From the NCBI RefSeq assembly GCF_047511655.1, contig NC_133389.1:28541501-28605500 (forward strand): DNA of 64,000 bases, in the 5' to 3' direction. Positions 34,656 to 45,960 of this stretch are shown here, one piece after another (position 1 is the stretch's first letter; each line of letters begins with the position of its first letter). The stretch comes from Castor canadensis (lineage: Eukaryota > Chordata > Mammalia > Rodentia > Castoridae). The notes under the pieces were generated by a model. The model worked only from the letters and a program-made list of their open reading frames with translations, made no database searches and was not told the origin of the DNA. The translations under genes and the position numbers were made by a program.

Positions 34656-35811
34656 GAGCCTAAATGAATGCCTGTCATAAATGCAGGGACTTTTCTAAGA
34701 TCCCACTTTTGACCCCCAACTTTTTTCTCATTCTCTGTCCTCTTCTGATTCTAACAGGTCCCTACTTCTCACATCTGATTGGGTTACTTTATGATTTGAG
34801 CAATAGTGATATTGTCATTGAAATAGCTCAGATGAATCTTAGTCACCTTGTATTGGTGACATTATTAATAGTGGCAGGTTCCAGGGTCATTTTATATGCT
34901 GGGGAGGGCTGTTTGGTTGCCAGAATGGAAGGTTAATAGGTAGACATCTCCCCAATCTGACCTTGTGACTGACCCCATACTGACACTGACTCTTTAAGCC
35001 CCATGAGATTAATACCTCTGCTGAAAGGCAGTGGGATGTGTGACTGCACTTAGAGAAATACAACCAATAATTGAATTGGTGATTCCATCAGAATATTCAA
35101 TGTTGATTGTCACAATGTGCATCTACCAAAGCAGTCATCTGTGTCCATTGAAAAACTAAGACACATATTTGGTGTACTCCCAACACTGAGGAAACTGTCT
35201 GCCCACCAGTGAGTATGCTGGACACAGGGGCCACTGTGACTTGGGTTCCAGCCAGGGCAAAAAGCTAGAAAACTAGCTCTAGGCTGAAATTATGCATGCC
35301 CTTGGCCACAGGTGAAGACAACCAGAGAAGCAAACGAAGAGAAGTTCATTCCCAGGAGCTCAGAAACTTCATTGGTCCACAGCCTGGAGTTCCCCACTGC
35401 AGTACAACTCCATGCTAATACATCTCACAAATAGAAGTTGCTGGTCTCAGTGAAGAGAGATGAATAGTGAGAATGGGTTCATGAAAATATAACTTCATTA
35501 TTGAAAAATTCATCGGAAACTACCCAATATTTTGAGACTATCTCCCTGCCAGCAAAGTACCATGTCTCTATCCATAGACAAGGTGGGCAGTGTTGGTAAG
35601 AAAGAGTTGGACAAACCAGTGTTTGTAAGATGTTCACATTCGGGAGAACTGAAACTGAACACGGGACATTTTACTTATGGTTGTGGCTCAGAAGCATCAT
35701 AGCTACATAGGCAGAACACGATCCTCTAGTCACTATCTTAAAACATAAAATGTCTGTTTATGCCCGGAATGTGACATCAAGGAACCTCAAGGACTAAAAA
35801 TTTACCACAAA
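34656..35811. other. Unassigned sequence, possibly old retroelement
   Basis: No confident match. The composition and absence of CpG resemble old retroelement DNA, but no terminal or coding motif can be named. Confidence 0.3.
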
Positions 35812-35965
35812 GAGTTGGACTCTGGAGTCAGAGTAGCTTGGTTTCAAATACTAGCTCCACTGCTTCCTCCTTCTGGAATCTGTTCTTGGTCAGATTTCTT
35901 ACTCTCTCAAAAGTTTGCCTCATCTATTAAATGGAGCTAATAATACTACCAAGTAAAGTAACCAG
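35812..35965 (+). repeat. MIR SINE
   Basis: Forward MIR: 'gactctggagtcagagtagc', 'tttgcctcatctattaaatg', 'gagctaataatactacc'. Confidence 0.75.
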
Positions 35966-36211
35966 TATCTAGATGATCCTCAGTGAGTCTGTTTACCTTC
36001 TCAGCTTTCATTTGCTAGAACAGAATTAGTTACTAAATACAAACTGTTCAATTAATTGGCCCAACTAGAAACAATCAGAGCTGCCCTAGTACAGAGTCAG
36101 AGAGGAGAAAAGGATATATCCCAGGAGATAAGAAGAGAACTATTGGATGACAGAGACTGTCATTCACCTTTAAATGCTTCATATCTAGATCTGAGCTTGG
36201 CAGAATTTGTT

Positions 36212-36780
36212 GGATGATGGGTTGGTGGGTAGATGGATAGATGAATGAACAGGTGGGTGAAATGGATGGATGGATATGTGGGTAATTGGATGGATGGATG
36301 GATAGATGGGTGGATGGATGTGTGGATGGATGAATGGATGGATGGATGAATGGATGGATGACTGGATGGGTGATACATGGATGGATGGATGGATGGATGG
36401 ATGGAATGGATGGATGGGTAGGTGACTGGATGGATGGGTAGGTGATTGGATGGATGGATGGTTGGATGAATGGATGGATGGATGGATGGATGGATAGATG
36501 GGTAGATGGATGGGTGGAGGAAATGATGGATGAGTGGATGGATGATTGGGTGGATGGATGGATGAATGGATGGATGACTGGATGGGTGATACATGGATGG
36601 ATGGGTAGGTGATTGGATGGACAGATGGATGAATAGTTGGATGAATAGATAGATGGGTGGGTGTTTGGATGGATAGATGGACAGGTGAGTGGGTAGATAA
36701 ATGGATATTAATGGGTGGATAAGTGGATGGGTAGGTAAACAGATGGACTGATGGATGAATGAATGAATAGGTGGTTAGAT
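36212..36780. repeat. GGAT/GGAC tetranucleotide array with 216-bp higher-order unit
   Basis: About 570 bp of GGAT, GGGT, GAAT and related tetramers. A variant block 'actggatgggtgatacatgg' occurs at 36361 and again at 36577, exactly 216 bp apart, so a longer segment was duplicated after the simple repeat diversified. Two long minus-strand His/Pro/Ser/Ile frames (144 and 211 codons) are translations of this repeat and are not genes. Confidence 0.92.
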
Positions 36781-36894
36781 AATAAGGTAGATGTTCCACT
36801 ATTAGGACAGTCTTTTGCATCCCTATTTTACAATTAAGAGGCTAAAAATGATAAACACTCTTACAAATTGTCTTTCTGTTCCCAGGAACTTGTT

Positions 36895-37175
36895 AGTTCA
36901 TCCATGCCTCTAATTTTCCTCAGGTTAGTTTTGTTACTCAGAAGTCCTGCCTCTTTCCTCTTGTCTATCCTATTCCTTTAAGATCATAGTCAAATTATAC
37001 TTTTTCTGTAAAACCTTCTCTTGTCCAATTGGCTCACACTTCTCTCTTCTTTTCCTGAACCTCAATACCGGGCCTTTCTTATAGCACTTGACTTCTGTCT
37101 CAAATTGTCCTATATCTGCATTTGTCTTCAAATCTGATAGCAGCAATGTGCTCCAGAAATCCCTCACAGCACCCA
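36895..37175 (+). repeat. LINE L2-like region
   Basis: L2-like wording: 'tctgtaaaaccttctcttgt', 'ttatagcacttgacttctgt', 'caaattgtcctatatctgca'. A degraded copy without its usual AATAAAT end. Confidence 0.5.
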
Positions 37176-37264
37176 CTACAAGTCTGGGCACATGTACCTA
37201 CAGTGTGAAGACTGCAGAAAAGTCATGGTGACTGCTCACTTCACTATTGTTACTCATAATGGTA

Positions 37265-38025
37265 AAAGCTGACACTTACTGAGTAGTGCCAGGCACTGCA
37301 CTGAGCACTTTAAATATATTGTCTAATTTAAGCCTTAAAACAATCTTATAAGACAGTCACTATTATTCATTTTACATTTTACTGAGTTTGAGAGAAGTTG
37401 TGCTGCTTTAAAAACATGGAACCTAAATTCTTTGATGTTCTTCTCATTGACAGGTGAGACTTTGTAACCTCTCCCCTTGAATCTAGGTGGGTTTATGACT
37501 AAGTCCAGTAATAGAGTGTGGCACTAGTAACGCTGTGTGAATTTCAAGGCTGGGTCAGTAATGACCAGGCAGCTTCCCTTAGTTCACTGGAAGTCACATA
37601 CTTGGAGAACTAACCTTAATATAAGAAGTTCCACTACTCTGAGGCTATAATTCTGTGACAGAGGCATCCCACATGGAGAGGGCATAGGTGAAATCTAGGT
37701 TTTGAGTCACTCCATGTGAGTGAAAGAGCCTTTAGATAATTCCAGCTTCAGTTTTTTGAGGTAGCCCCAGCTTTCAAATCTTTCCAGTGAGCTCACAAAG
37801 ATCACGGAGTAGACATAAGCCATCTATTCTATACCCTGTCCAAAGTCCTAACTCAGAATTCATGAGCATAACCCAGTAGCTTTAAGCTGCTGAATTTTGG
37901 GAAAATTTGTTGTGCACCAATAATACTTAGAGCAGAAGTTAATTTAACTTGCCCAAAGTGTCTCAACTAATAAGTAGTAAATGTGGGATTCAAACTCAGG
38001 TGATCTGAGTTCAGAGCTCATGTTC
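37265..38025 (-). repeat. MIR SINE, reverse, split by MLT1 LTR
   Basis: The first part, 37265-37400, reads 'acttactgagtagtgccagg', 'cactgcactgagcacttt'. The second part, about 37930-38025, reads 'aacttgcccaaagtgtctca', 'gggattcaaactcaggtg'. The intervening sequence is an MLT1-like LTR. Confidence 0.65.
37400..37930 (+). mobile_element. MLT1-like MaLR LTR (solo)
   Basis: An old MaLR LTR: 'cccttgaatctaggtgggtt', 'atagagtgtggcactagtaa', 'gtgagtgaaagagcctttag', 'ataattccagc', 'taagctgctgaattttggga', 'aaatttgttgtgcaccaata'. There is no internal retroviral sequence, so it is a solo LTR inserted into a MIR. Confidence 0.65.
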
Positions 38026-38667
38026 TAGAATTTCGTACTGTGCCTTGAAATACATGCTTGGGACAGGCTGGCACACAGTGCCCTCGTGTGATGATCTCAG
38101 ATCCTAGAAGGCAAAAGCTGAACCCTGAAGAAATAAGTTGTTGGTGGGACCCAGCTGGATCTCTGGAGAAAAGAAAGAGACAAGTAGGGGGTGGGCCAGG
38201 GGCTCTGACTCACATAGAATGGCTGCCAGCACATAAGTGGGCTGGGGAAGGAAAGATTCATCTTCCATTAGGAAAACCTTCACAAGAAAGGCAGGGATTT
38301 GATGTGGATCTCAGGAAGATACTCCATCCTGTGTATCCAATGCCCGACACACGCCTCCATCCTTAAGTGGTGCTCCTTTAGCATTGGCTGACTTACTGGC
38401 ACAATGTGGAGTGGGAGAAAGCTGGAGAGCAACAACACCTACAGTCAGAACAGGGAACATTCAGGAGATGCTCTTTGTTGAAGCACATTCCTTGCATAGT
38501 GAAGAATGAAGTAAAATGAAAGCTGGCTAGAGCCCATCTTTTTCTAAGCGCAGTAGTGACCATCCATTTGGGGACTGCTATATTTTAGAGTTGGCTTCTG
38601 TAACTCAAACCCTAGGGAGGCCCCCTCCTCATCCTATCCTCAGTGCTCTATTCTAAAGCGCTGTCCA
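38026..38667. other. Unique sequence, nothing recognised
   Basis: It contains a 102-codon frame (38058-38366) with no family features and no recognised repeat. Confidence 0.45.
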
Positions 38668-38761
38668 GGGTTGACAGTGTGGCTCAAGTGGTACAGCGCC
38701 TGCCTAGCAAGTGTGAAACCCTAAGTTCAAACCCCAGAATTGCCAAAATAAATAAATAAAC
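38668..38761 (+). mobile_element. ID-like SINE
   Basis: 'gtgtggctcaagtggtacag', 'cgcctgcctagcaagtgtg', 'aagttcaaaccccagaattg', then an (AAAT)n tail. The flanking duplication is aaagcgctgtcca (38655-38667) and aaagtgctgccca (38762-38774), with two differences. Confidence 0.88.
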
Positions 38762-39059
38762 AAAGTGCTGCCCAAAGAAGAGTCTGAACTCAATTGCCTT
38801 CTCTTGGTTTTGAACTGAGCCAGGCCCCACCTTCCCTGGGACCATATCGCCATGGCATCCATCTGGGGAATGAAGTTTAGGAAAAGTTGGTTCTTTGCAA
38901 ATGGATCTCTGGCAGGAGCGGGGAGGATTCAAGAAGGCGGGGCTGGTGGCCGACCTCGGAAAGCCAAGACTAATTCTGCAGTCTAGTCACTCGTCAAACA
39001 TTTAGTGTATCCGGGTGATTGTTCCCTGGTAGGCTGAGCTGGTCTATCTGCTGGGCCTT
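38762..39059. other. Unique sequence, nothing recognised
   Basis: A short GC-balanced unique stretch between a SINE and the enhancer-like block. Confidence 0.4.
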
Positions 39060-39500
39060 TTGTCATGTTAACTGCAGCCGATCAATGGATTGAGGTCAGG
39101 ACTTCTGATGTAGGTGCAAGCTTAGAGGGAAAAAAGTCTCAAAGATTCATTTTTTCTCGTCTGGTAACACTCCGGTCACTTATTTTTTCTCAGTTAGCCT
39201 CTGCCGCTCTAAAGTGGATATTGATCAGTGCTTTAATGCAAACCTGTCAAATTAATTTTGCAGACCTGGGATATGACTGGCCTAAAATTGCTTCTGCATC
39301 TGTTGTCTGCAGCAAGCCTATGAATTTTAATCACGGCCAGAATGGGTTGGTGGCTTTTTTTGTTAGAAACTTGAATAGGAAAGGTTTAAACTGTAAATGC
39401 CAGGGAATGATGCTGTTTTGTTCTTTTCAGAAACTCATGTGGTGGAGGTCAAAGAAATTATTATGTCGGGTGTATTCTGGCAGATGCTGCGGGAGCTCTG
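39060..39500. promoter_or_regulatory. Enhancer-like conserved non-coding block
   Basis: A repeat-free stretch with an octamer-like atgcaaa (39236-39242), tcaaattaattttg homeodomain core (39247-39260), 'tattgatcagtgctttaatg', 'catttgttgtctgc'-like words and 'atgaattttaatcacggcc'. A 232-codon frame (39065-39763) runs through it. I read the frame as a by-product, because its translation has no recognisable domain and turns low in quality after about residue 140. No splice sites are obvious. Confidence 0.42.
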
Positions 39501-40289
39501 AGGCTGGCTTTCCACATAGCCGCTCCCAGGGAGCGCCCAGGGCCTCTGTAAACACGCAGATGCAGGGCTGGGATTCTGTGGAGCAGCACACATTGGATGC
39601 CTGCACAATTGGCCACTCTGGCCTGTGGAACCATCCCCAACTCCTGTTTTACTGTTCTCCAAGACAGCTTTACCTCCTGGTGTTGATGGAGCTTTTGGTT
39701 TCACTTTGCTTTGGGGATTTGGATTCTAGGCCTGGCCCTGCTTTGCCTGCCCCTGTACTTTAGGCAAGGTGATGTCTTTCTGGAACTCAGGCTCATCCTG
39801 GGGAAGGGCTCCCGTGAAATTAGCCATGTCTCCTTTGGCTCCCTGGGCTCAGGATCTGAGTATGGAATTTGGCCAGGGCAGAGAGGACCTGAGCTGCACT
39901 GTCAGTCTGTCCTCTGCAGTTACCAACAAGAGTCCTGGCAGTAGCCCCTCCACTCCTAGGAGTCTGAGAATGGAGCCAGAGCAGACATCCTGCTGCTGCC
40001 ATGGCCACTTATGACCACCAAGGCCCCTGCCACCAGAATATCCTTCGGCTGCTTGTACCCCCCTGGTTCTTTTCTCAATTGGACCATGGAGGCAGACAGG
40101 CCCTTTTATGGGGAAAGATGCACCCAGCACCTATGCTTCCTTGGATGGGGCATGGCAATTACCACAACTGTCCAGGGGTACTATGTCCATCCCTCTTGGG
40201 ACAGCTCCCTCCCTACAGGTAGCCTTGACAAGTTCCCTCTGTACAGAACAGCTGGATGGTGACCCAGCTGTTGGCCTCTGCTGCCCACT
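39501..40289. other. Unique GC-richer sequence
   Basis: Multiple overlapping frames of 70-97 codons on both strands, with none recognised. No repeats are seen. Confidence 0.45.
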
Positions 40290-40460
40290 AATGGAATGCC
40301 TGCATGTGCCAGGCTCTGACCTGGGTGCTTTCATAATCTTAACTTCAGCCACAAAGAAACCACAAGAGGACAGTGACTCACGAGGAGTCATTGAGGCATA
40401 GAGTGGTGAGGTCACTTGCTCAGCTCGCACAGCTTGCCATGACAAAACTAGATTTGAGGA
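40290..40460 (-). repeat. MIR SINE, reverse
   Basis: Reverse MIR: 'tgcatgtgccaggctctgac', 'cataatcttaacttcagcca', 'gaggtcacttgctcagctcg'. Confidence 0.65.
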
Positions 40461-40534
40461 ATCCATCTTTTAGTCTACACTGAGCTCTGTCTATCCCTCT
40501 CTGCCCGTGTGCAGTGGTGCCCCACTCGATGTGG

Positions 40535-40640
40535 TGCTGTCTTCTCTGCACCTCTGACTGTTTGCTCTGTGCTGGTTTTTCTTCCCTAATAAAACTCCAA
40601 GCTTCTCAAGGGTATAATACTCTCTATTTCTTGGGTATTC
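40535..40640 (+). repeat. LINE L2 fragment
   Basis: L2-like: 'ctaataaaactccaagcttc', 'tcaagggtataatactctct', 'atttcttgggtattc'. Confidence 0.45.
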
Positions 40641-42579
40641 AAACAGAACATTGAAGGTGGAGAACCACAGGGCCACAGAGAATGGACCAAGAAGGTATCT
40701 GGGGACAAGTCTGGTGGGACCTTTGATTTATTCAGCTTTATAGAGTAGAGAGAGGAGCAGAGGACAGAGAAGAGAGATAGAGAGAGAATCATTTCACTGT
40801 ATGCAGGTAAATCTTGCCTCTCCTACTGTGAGGGGTTCTGGCAGTGGGCCACTCCCTTCCCAGAATAGAGAATTAGAGGGATTAGAAGTCATGAAGCTCA
40901 GAGCTGGACAGCCATTAGGTCAGAGAACTACACAGTGAGAGGCTCCTCAGGAACCCCCAGAGACCTCACACAAGGGTCATGAGACAGCAATGTTTGGATA
41001 CCTGCTACCTAGATAGATACTGCTAGCCTGTGAGGGACTGACAGCAAAGCAGGTAGAACCTACAGGGATAGGCCACCCAGCACATGTTGGATAAAGGGAC
41101 ATTTGTCCCTCTCCCTGTGACCTTCCTTGGAAGAGCTGGTCACTGAAGAGGAAAGAGGACAGGGTTGTTGCAGAGTCTGGCCAGCTCAATACCCCCATTT
41201 TAAATTCCCCACTCCTCACTGGTCCAGACAACCCTCAAGGGAGTGAGGGTCCCTCTCAACCCATGCTGGGACAGGCAAAGAGATGCCACTAAGATTGTAA
41301 CTGAAGTTAGATTTTTAACTAGGAGAGTGTTTATAATTTAAAGAGATCAGAAAGCTATGGATTTTATGCTGTCATTGAGAACTGGAGATGAGAGATTGAA
41401 GATGGTAGAATTGAAAGGGATGGTTAGAAAATCAAACATCTCATCAAGTAGAAATTTCTGAGTAACCAGGCGAATGTACACATATCAGGGACACAATCTT
41501 CTACCCCTGCTCAGACCCTTCTCCTGGATGAAGCAGAACCGGAAGACCCCTATTCCTTTGTTTTAGGCTAATGGGTTCCCTACCCCCACCTCTGCACCCC
41601 TGCACAAAGAAAGCCTTTCCTGATGAAGACCGTCAAGAAGGCCTCAGGGTCTTCATGGCCAAGTAGACACAGTGGGTTTGTTGATTATCACAGAAAACTC
41701 AAAGTTCACCAAAAATGTGAGTTATGCACTCACTGTTGGGTCGATAATGACAGAAATGCTCTGGTCCAGGAACTGGGTCACCACTGTGACTCTCCTTTTT
41801 CTTGGCTCTGCCTATCGGTGTCATCAGTTCATTGGCTGCCTAAGTGACAGGGATGTAGCTATGGGAAGCCCATGCTCACTCCCCTTCAGTGACCACAGCC
41901 CACCCCCTAAAAAAGAGAGAGGTTTCTGTCTCACATATAGCTTTCAAATCCCCAGAAATGACCCTGATTATCCAGGTTTGGATCAGCAGCCCTCCCCTTG
42001 GTCTGGTCACCTTGGAGGAGGGTCTGTAGACAGGGAAGTTCATCCCAGGTAGGCCAGGAGCTGGTCACACAGGAAGGGGTTAGAGGAATGGAGGGAGTCA
42101 ATTCCATTTGACTGTTTTGCAAGTTTGTTGACTGTCTGCGGCTGTGCATAACTGTGTTCAGTCCACCAATTTATCTCTAAGGAACTGAACCTTACCTGCC
42201 AGGAATGCTGTCTCCAATCCAGCCCCGTTGTCTCCAGTATGTTAGTGGAGCCTCTGGCATATGAGAATGGGATCCTGCAGCAGGCCCCCACCTACCTTCT
42301 TTCCAGCATCCTCCATGTCAAGCAGAAAGTTGAGGATGTGGGAGGCGCTCAAAATGAGTGCATGGTGAATGAGTGTCTGCCTCAGTGAATGAATGACTGT
42401 GAATGAAAGGAAAGGAAATGAAAAGCTATTAGACACACACATAAGCAGAGCTCACCTAACCACATGGTTTCCTGCCCTCTGCTCATCTGCTAAAAGCTTT
42501 GTGCCCATAATGTCAGGTTTGGGCTCCTTGGTCCCTAAGGGGAGGGGCGAGGGACGGCTCTCTGTGGCCTGCAGGAAAA
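40641..42579. other. Unique sequence, nothing recognised
   Basis: No confident repeat or gene. A 126-codon frame at 41672-42052 has no domain features. Confidence 0.45.
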
Positions 42580-42745
42580 GGCACAAGGCTAGGGATCAGG
42601 GGAGTTGTCCTGCCATTAATTACCTGGGTGACCTTGGGCAAACCACTTAACTTGTCTTCACTTCAGTTTCATCATCTATGGTAAATGGTCTCTGTGTTCA
42701 CCCCCACAACATGAAGAAGTTGAGAGCACTTAGAGAAATCTAAGA
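42580..42745 (+). repeat. MIR SINE
   Basis: Forward MIR with a well-kept core: 'gggtgaccttgggcaaacca', 'cttaacttgtcttcacttca', 'gtttcatcatctatgg'. Confidence 0.85.
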
Positions 42746-42904
42746 GAAAAGCATACTGTGGGAGGAAGCAGGTCATGATTATGACTGTAAGTCTCCATCA
42801 TGGTGCCCTGTCATTGCAGAGCTCCATTTGTGGGGTCGAGGTGGTGAATGGCATAGCCATCCATAGGCATCCATGGAGGAGCCTACACTGATGAAGAAAG
42901 TCCC

Positions 42905-43143
42905 CCTTGGTCAGTAATGGCTCATGCCTGTAGTCCCACCTGCGAGGAGGGAAGAGATAGGGAGGATAGAGGCTCAAAGCAGGCCTGGACAAAAAGTTAG
43001 TGAGACCTCATCTCAACAAAACAAGTCAAGCCTGTCATCCCAGCTATTTGGGATGGGGTTGGGCTGTAAAGCAAAAATGACTGAAGGTGTGGCTCAAGTG
43101 ATAGAGTGCTTCAAGTGTGAGGCCTTGAGTTCAAACCCCAGTA
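42905..43143 (+). mobile_element. Composite B1-like + ID-like SINE
   Basis: A B1-like head (taatggctcatgcctgtagt) with a rearranged middle, then the ID-like unit 'aggtgtggctcaagtgatag', 'gagttcaaaccccagtatgg'. It ends directly in a purine microsatellite. Confidence 0.8.
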
Positions 43144-43205
43144 TGGCGAGAGAGACAGAGAGAGAGAGGAAGGAAGGAAGGAAGGAGGGAAGGAAGGAAG
43201 GAAAA
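43144..43205. repeat. GA/GGAA microsatellite at SINE tail
   Basis: (GA)n turning into (GGAA)n. It is probably a mutated SINE A-tail. Confidence 0.85.
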
Positions 43206-44239
43206 AGTCACACATACAAAATAATGAAATAGGATAAAGGGCTCCATGGTATATTACAGAATACAAGTCAGACAATAGGTATTTATTGTCTGGTATGTAT
43301 AATGTGCCAGATACCATTCTAGAATTGGAGGGGAGGAGGCACAGAGTCCTGCCTGCAGAGCTCCACATGAGGGAGTGAATGAATGCATAAACAGGTAGAT
43401 CAAAATCATAAATAATGAGCCAGCTTCAGCCTCTGATACGTGCCAAAAGGAAAAGAGAACGGGGATACCTGGAGGGCAAGCGTCTTAGTTTGCCTTAGAA
43501 GGCTTCTTGATGGGAATGATCGTGGGAAAAGTGTAGGAGGTGATGGCACAAAGCTGGGGCCTGCACAATGAGAAGGCAGAAGTGTTACCCAGGCAGATGA
43601 AATTCCCAGTCTCACATCCTAAACCTTAGTCATACTGGCTCAGTCCCTTCTCCACGTATAGTAGCATATTCACAGGTTCCCAGGGAAGAGAGTGTGGAGA
43701 TCTTTAGGGGCCATGACTGCCTAACATGAGGTGGAACTGCTAAGATTTGCTAGTGGACTGGATTCAAGTTTGAGGGAAAGAAACTGACCCAGGCCAGCTG
43801 CTGGTTTTCTCCCCAGTTGTGGAGTGACGGTAGAGACATCATTCAAGATGGCAAGCTCCCTAGGAAAGAGACTGGGGTGCAGAGGAAAGATATGAAGACA
43901 CTTGCCATAGCAGTTTATACAAGGCACCACGCTGGCCAAGTGTGGGTGGGTGCCCAGACACTGCAGGTCTGAGAAGTGGGTGGGCACCCTGGCAGCTCAG
44001 CCTGACCAGGGAAGACCTAACCAAGACCTGTCCCTTCCTGCCACTTCTAAAGTTTGCAGCTGAAGAAACATTCATGCACTGGGCACAGGGGCTAGGGGAG
44101 GTGTAGAATGAAGGGAGACATGTCCTTTTCTCTTTTGGAACTGCCGCTCTTAAATCAAATAATTCAATCCAGGTGGAAGAGGGTTGGCAGCTGGGAGGAA
44201 AGAAGAAAGAGAAGCAGACGATAAAAAAACAAAATCAAT
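43206..44239. other. Unique sequence, nothing recognised
   Basis: No repeat or coding feature is recognised. Frames are under 90 codons. Confidence 0.45.
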
Positions 44240-44365
44240 AACACTGCCCCATAAAATAAATTGAGATTTGTGGAATTCACTTCCACTTGACATCAAAGAT
44301 GCCGATTTGGTGAATTCGTTTAAGACCAAATTGAAAACGTATCATTTTAATCCAAGTTTCTAAGC
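44240..44365. promoter_or_regulatory. Possible small conserved element
   Basis: A repeat-free AT-rich stretch: 'cataaaataaattgagattt', 'gacatcaaagatgccgattt' (contains a TCF/LEF-type CATCAAAG), 'cgtatcattttaatccaagt'. Motif-based inference only. Confidence 0.3.
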
Positions 44366-45094
44366 TGCCTCCAGCTCCATGGCAAGGGCCCTGGGGGGCT
44401 GGGTTTATAGCAGTTCCCCATTGCTCATTTTGGGTCAATGGATCTCCATTGCTCCAAAGAAACTGTGCTTAGGGTTATGCAAGGGAGGTGCGACCTCCAC
44501 CCTATCACTCAGGCCCAAGGTCCTTCCATCCAGGGGAACCCCCAGGAACCAGTGGTACTGTCATGTTTGGTTACCTGAGAGGTGACTAAGAGGCAGATGC
44601 AAGGCTGGCTGGCTAGGATCTTGGGCATCTGGTCGCAGTAACCCAGGCCTGTATGTGTCATCCTATGACTGAACGAGTGATGAAAAAAAAAAAAAAAACA
44701 CCATTGGCTACGTACAAGCTGTGGTTGTGGATCCTGCCACTCAGAGTTTTAGTATGGTGTACATGGTAGTGAAAGGAGAGGACAGAGGGTTATGAAATCC
44801 TGAGAAAATAAGGGAAATACAGGATGAGCTCAACTTGAGTTTCCTTGGGCCAGGCCTCAAAGAGAACAAGACAGGGTCAAAAAATGCTTGGTCAGATGCC
44901 AGAATGCATCTTAACCAAGGTTAAGATTCAGCCTGGTTCTGGAGCTTTCCTCAGCCAAGGACATGGTATCTGCAGGCTGGTGGGGTAGGATGGTACCAAT
45001 CTCAGGCTGTGGAGAAGCCATCCATGACCCAAGAGGGACAGCAAAGGCTGGGACTAGGGTATCTCAGAAGAGTGGCAGGCATATATGCAGCCCA
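44366..45094. other. Unique sequence with poly(A) run
   Basis: A 16-A run at about 44683-44698 has no SINE or retrocopy body recognised upstream. The rest is unassigned unique sequence. Confidence 0.4.
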
Positions 45095-45440
45095 ACAGTG
45101 CAGAGAGGTGGTTACAATGAAGTGTCTTGAATGTGTGTGTCTAGGTGCAAATCCCAGCCTGGCAATTGAACCTATGTGCCTCAGTTTCCACATCTATTCA
45201 GTGGGGAAGGGTACTAGTGATTTTATCACAGAGGACTGCCCAGGCTCTTTCCATGGAAAAATGTAAAGCACCTTGCATGATGCTTGGCAGATAGGTGACT
45301 TTCAATAAATGTTACCATTATGATGGCCACTAGGGCCAAATGTGCACTTTGGGCAAGCTATTGAACCTTACTCAGGTTCAGTGTCCTCCCCTGTAAAGCG
45401 AAGAGGTCCAACCAGATGCTCTTTACAGTCTGTGCCATAT
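45095..45440 (+). repeat. Two tandem MIR copies
   Basis: The first copy (45095-45322) is near full length: 'aaatcccagcctggcaattg', 'gtgcctcagtttccacatct', 'cttggcagataggtgacttt', 'caataaatgttaccatta'. The second (45325-45440) has 'ctttgggcaagctattgaac' and 'gtgtcctcccctgtaaagcg'. Both are forward. Confidence 0.75.
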
Positions 45441-45724
45441 GGACTTTCCAGAGGCTTCGCCCTGGGATCCTTCTTCTCTCCCAAGCAACTGTGTAGATGA
45501 CCAAGGCTGTCATTCAAGGACCTCCAGTTTCAGCAGCTTTCAGCCCTAAAGCCCCAGAACCTTAGGCAGAAACATTTGTGTATCTAGAAGAGGGAAGGAG
45601 TCAGCCCAGAGAGAGGCCCAAGTTTTTCTGCAGCAGTTGGCAAAAGACCAAATCTATGGCCTCCTCCACCTGGAGCCAACTTAGGCTCTGGGCTTCGGAT
45701 TTGAGTCTGATTTGACCTCTTCAA

Positions 45725-45960
45725 ATTGAATGTTCACTTTAGCCTAGATTTGCAAAATCATTTGTTAGTGCTCCTGTGCACGGGCTGTTTTCTCTAGGGT
45801 TTTAAAGAAAAAGCTCATTTCAATGTAAAATTCACAGCCCCAAATTGAAATGTGTTCTGAGCAGAGTGAGCTGTTCAGAATTTCCAGGCCCCTGCGATCA
45901 GCAGCACGTCACAATGTAATTACACCTTTCTTTGTGCGTCAGCTGCAGGCCTGGCAAGGA
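45725..45960. promoter_or_regulatory. Possible conserved non-coding element
   Basis: Repeat-free: 'gatttgcaaaatcatttgtt', 'ctcatttcaatgtaaaattc', 'cagcacgtcacaatgtaatt', 'acacctttctttgtgcgtca'. It shows paired direct 'cattt...aatg' words, a CRE-half-like cacgtca and SOX-like ctttgt. There is no long ORF. Confidence 0.33.

Noticed and set aside
36160..36820. Two long minus-strand open frames rich in His, Pro, Ser and Ile (144 and 211 codons)
   Set aside because: They are the translation of the GGAT tetranucleotide array in two registers; no unique coding sequence.
39065..39763. 232-codon plus-strand frame
   Set aside because: No signal, domain or family resemblance; it crosses a block that reads as regulatory DNA. 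Kept only as a point to test in the findings.
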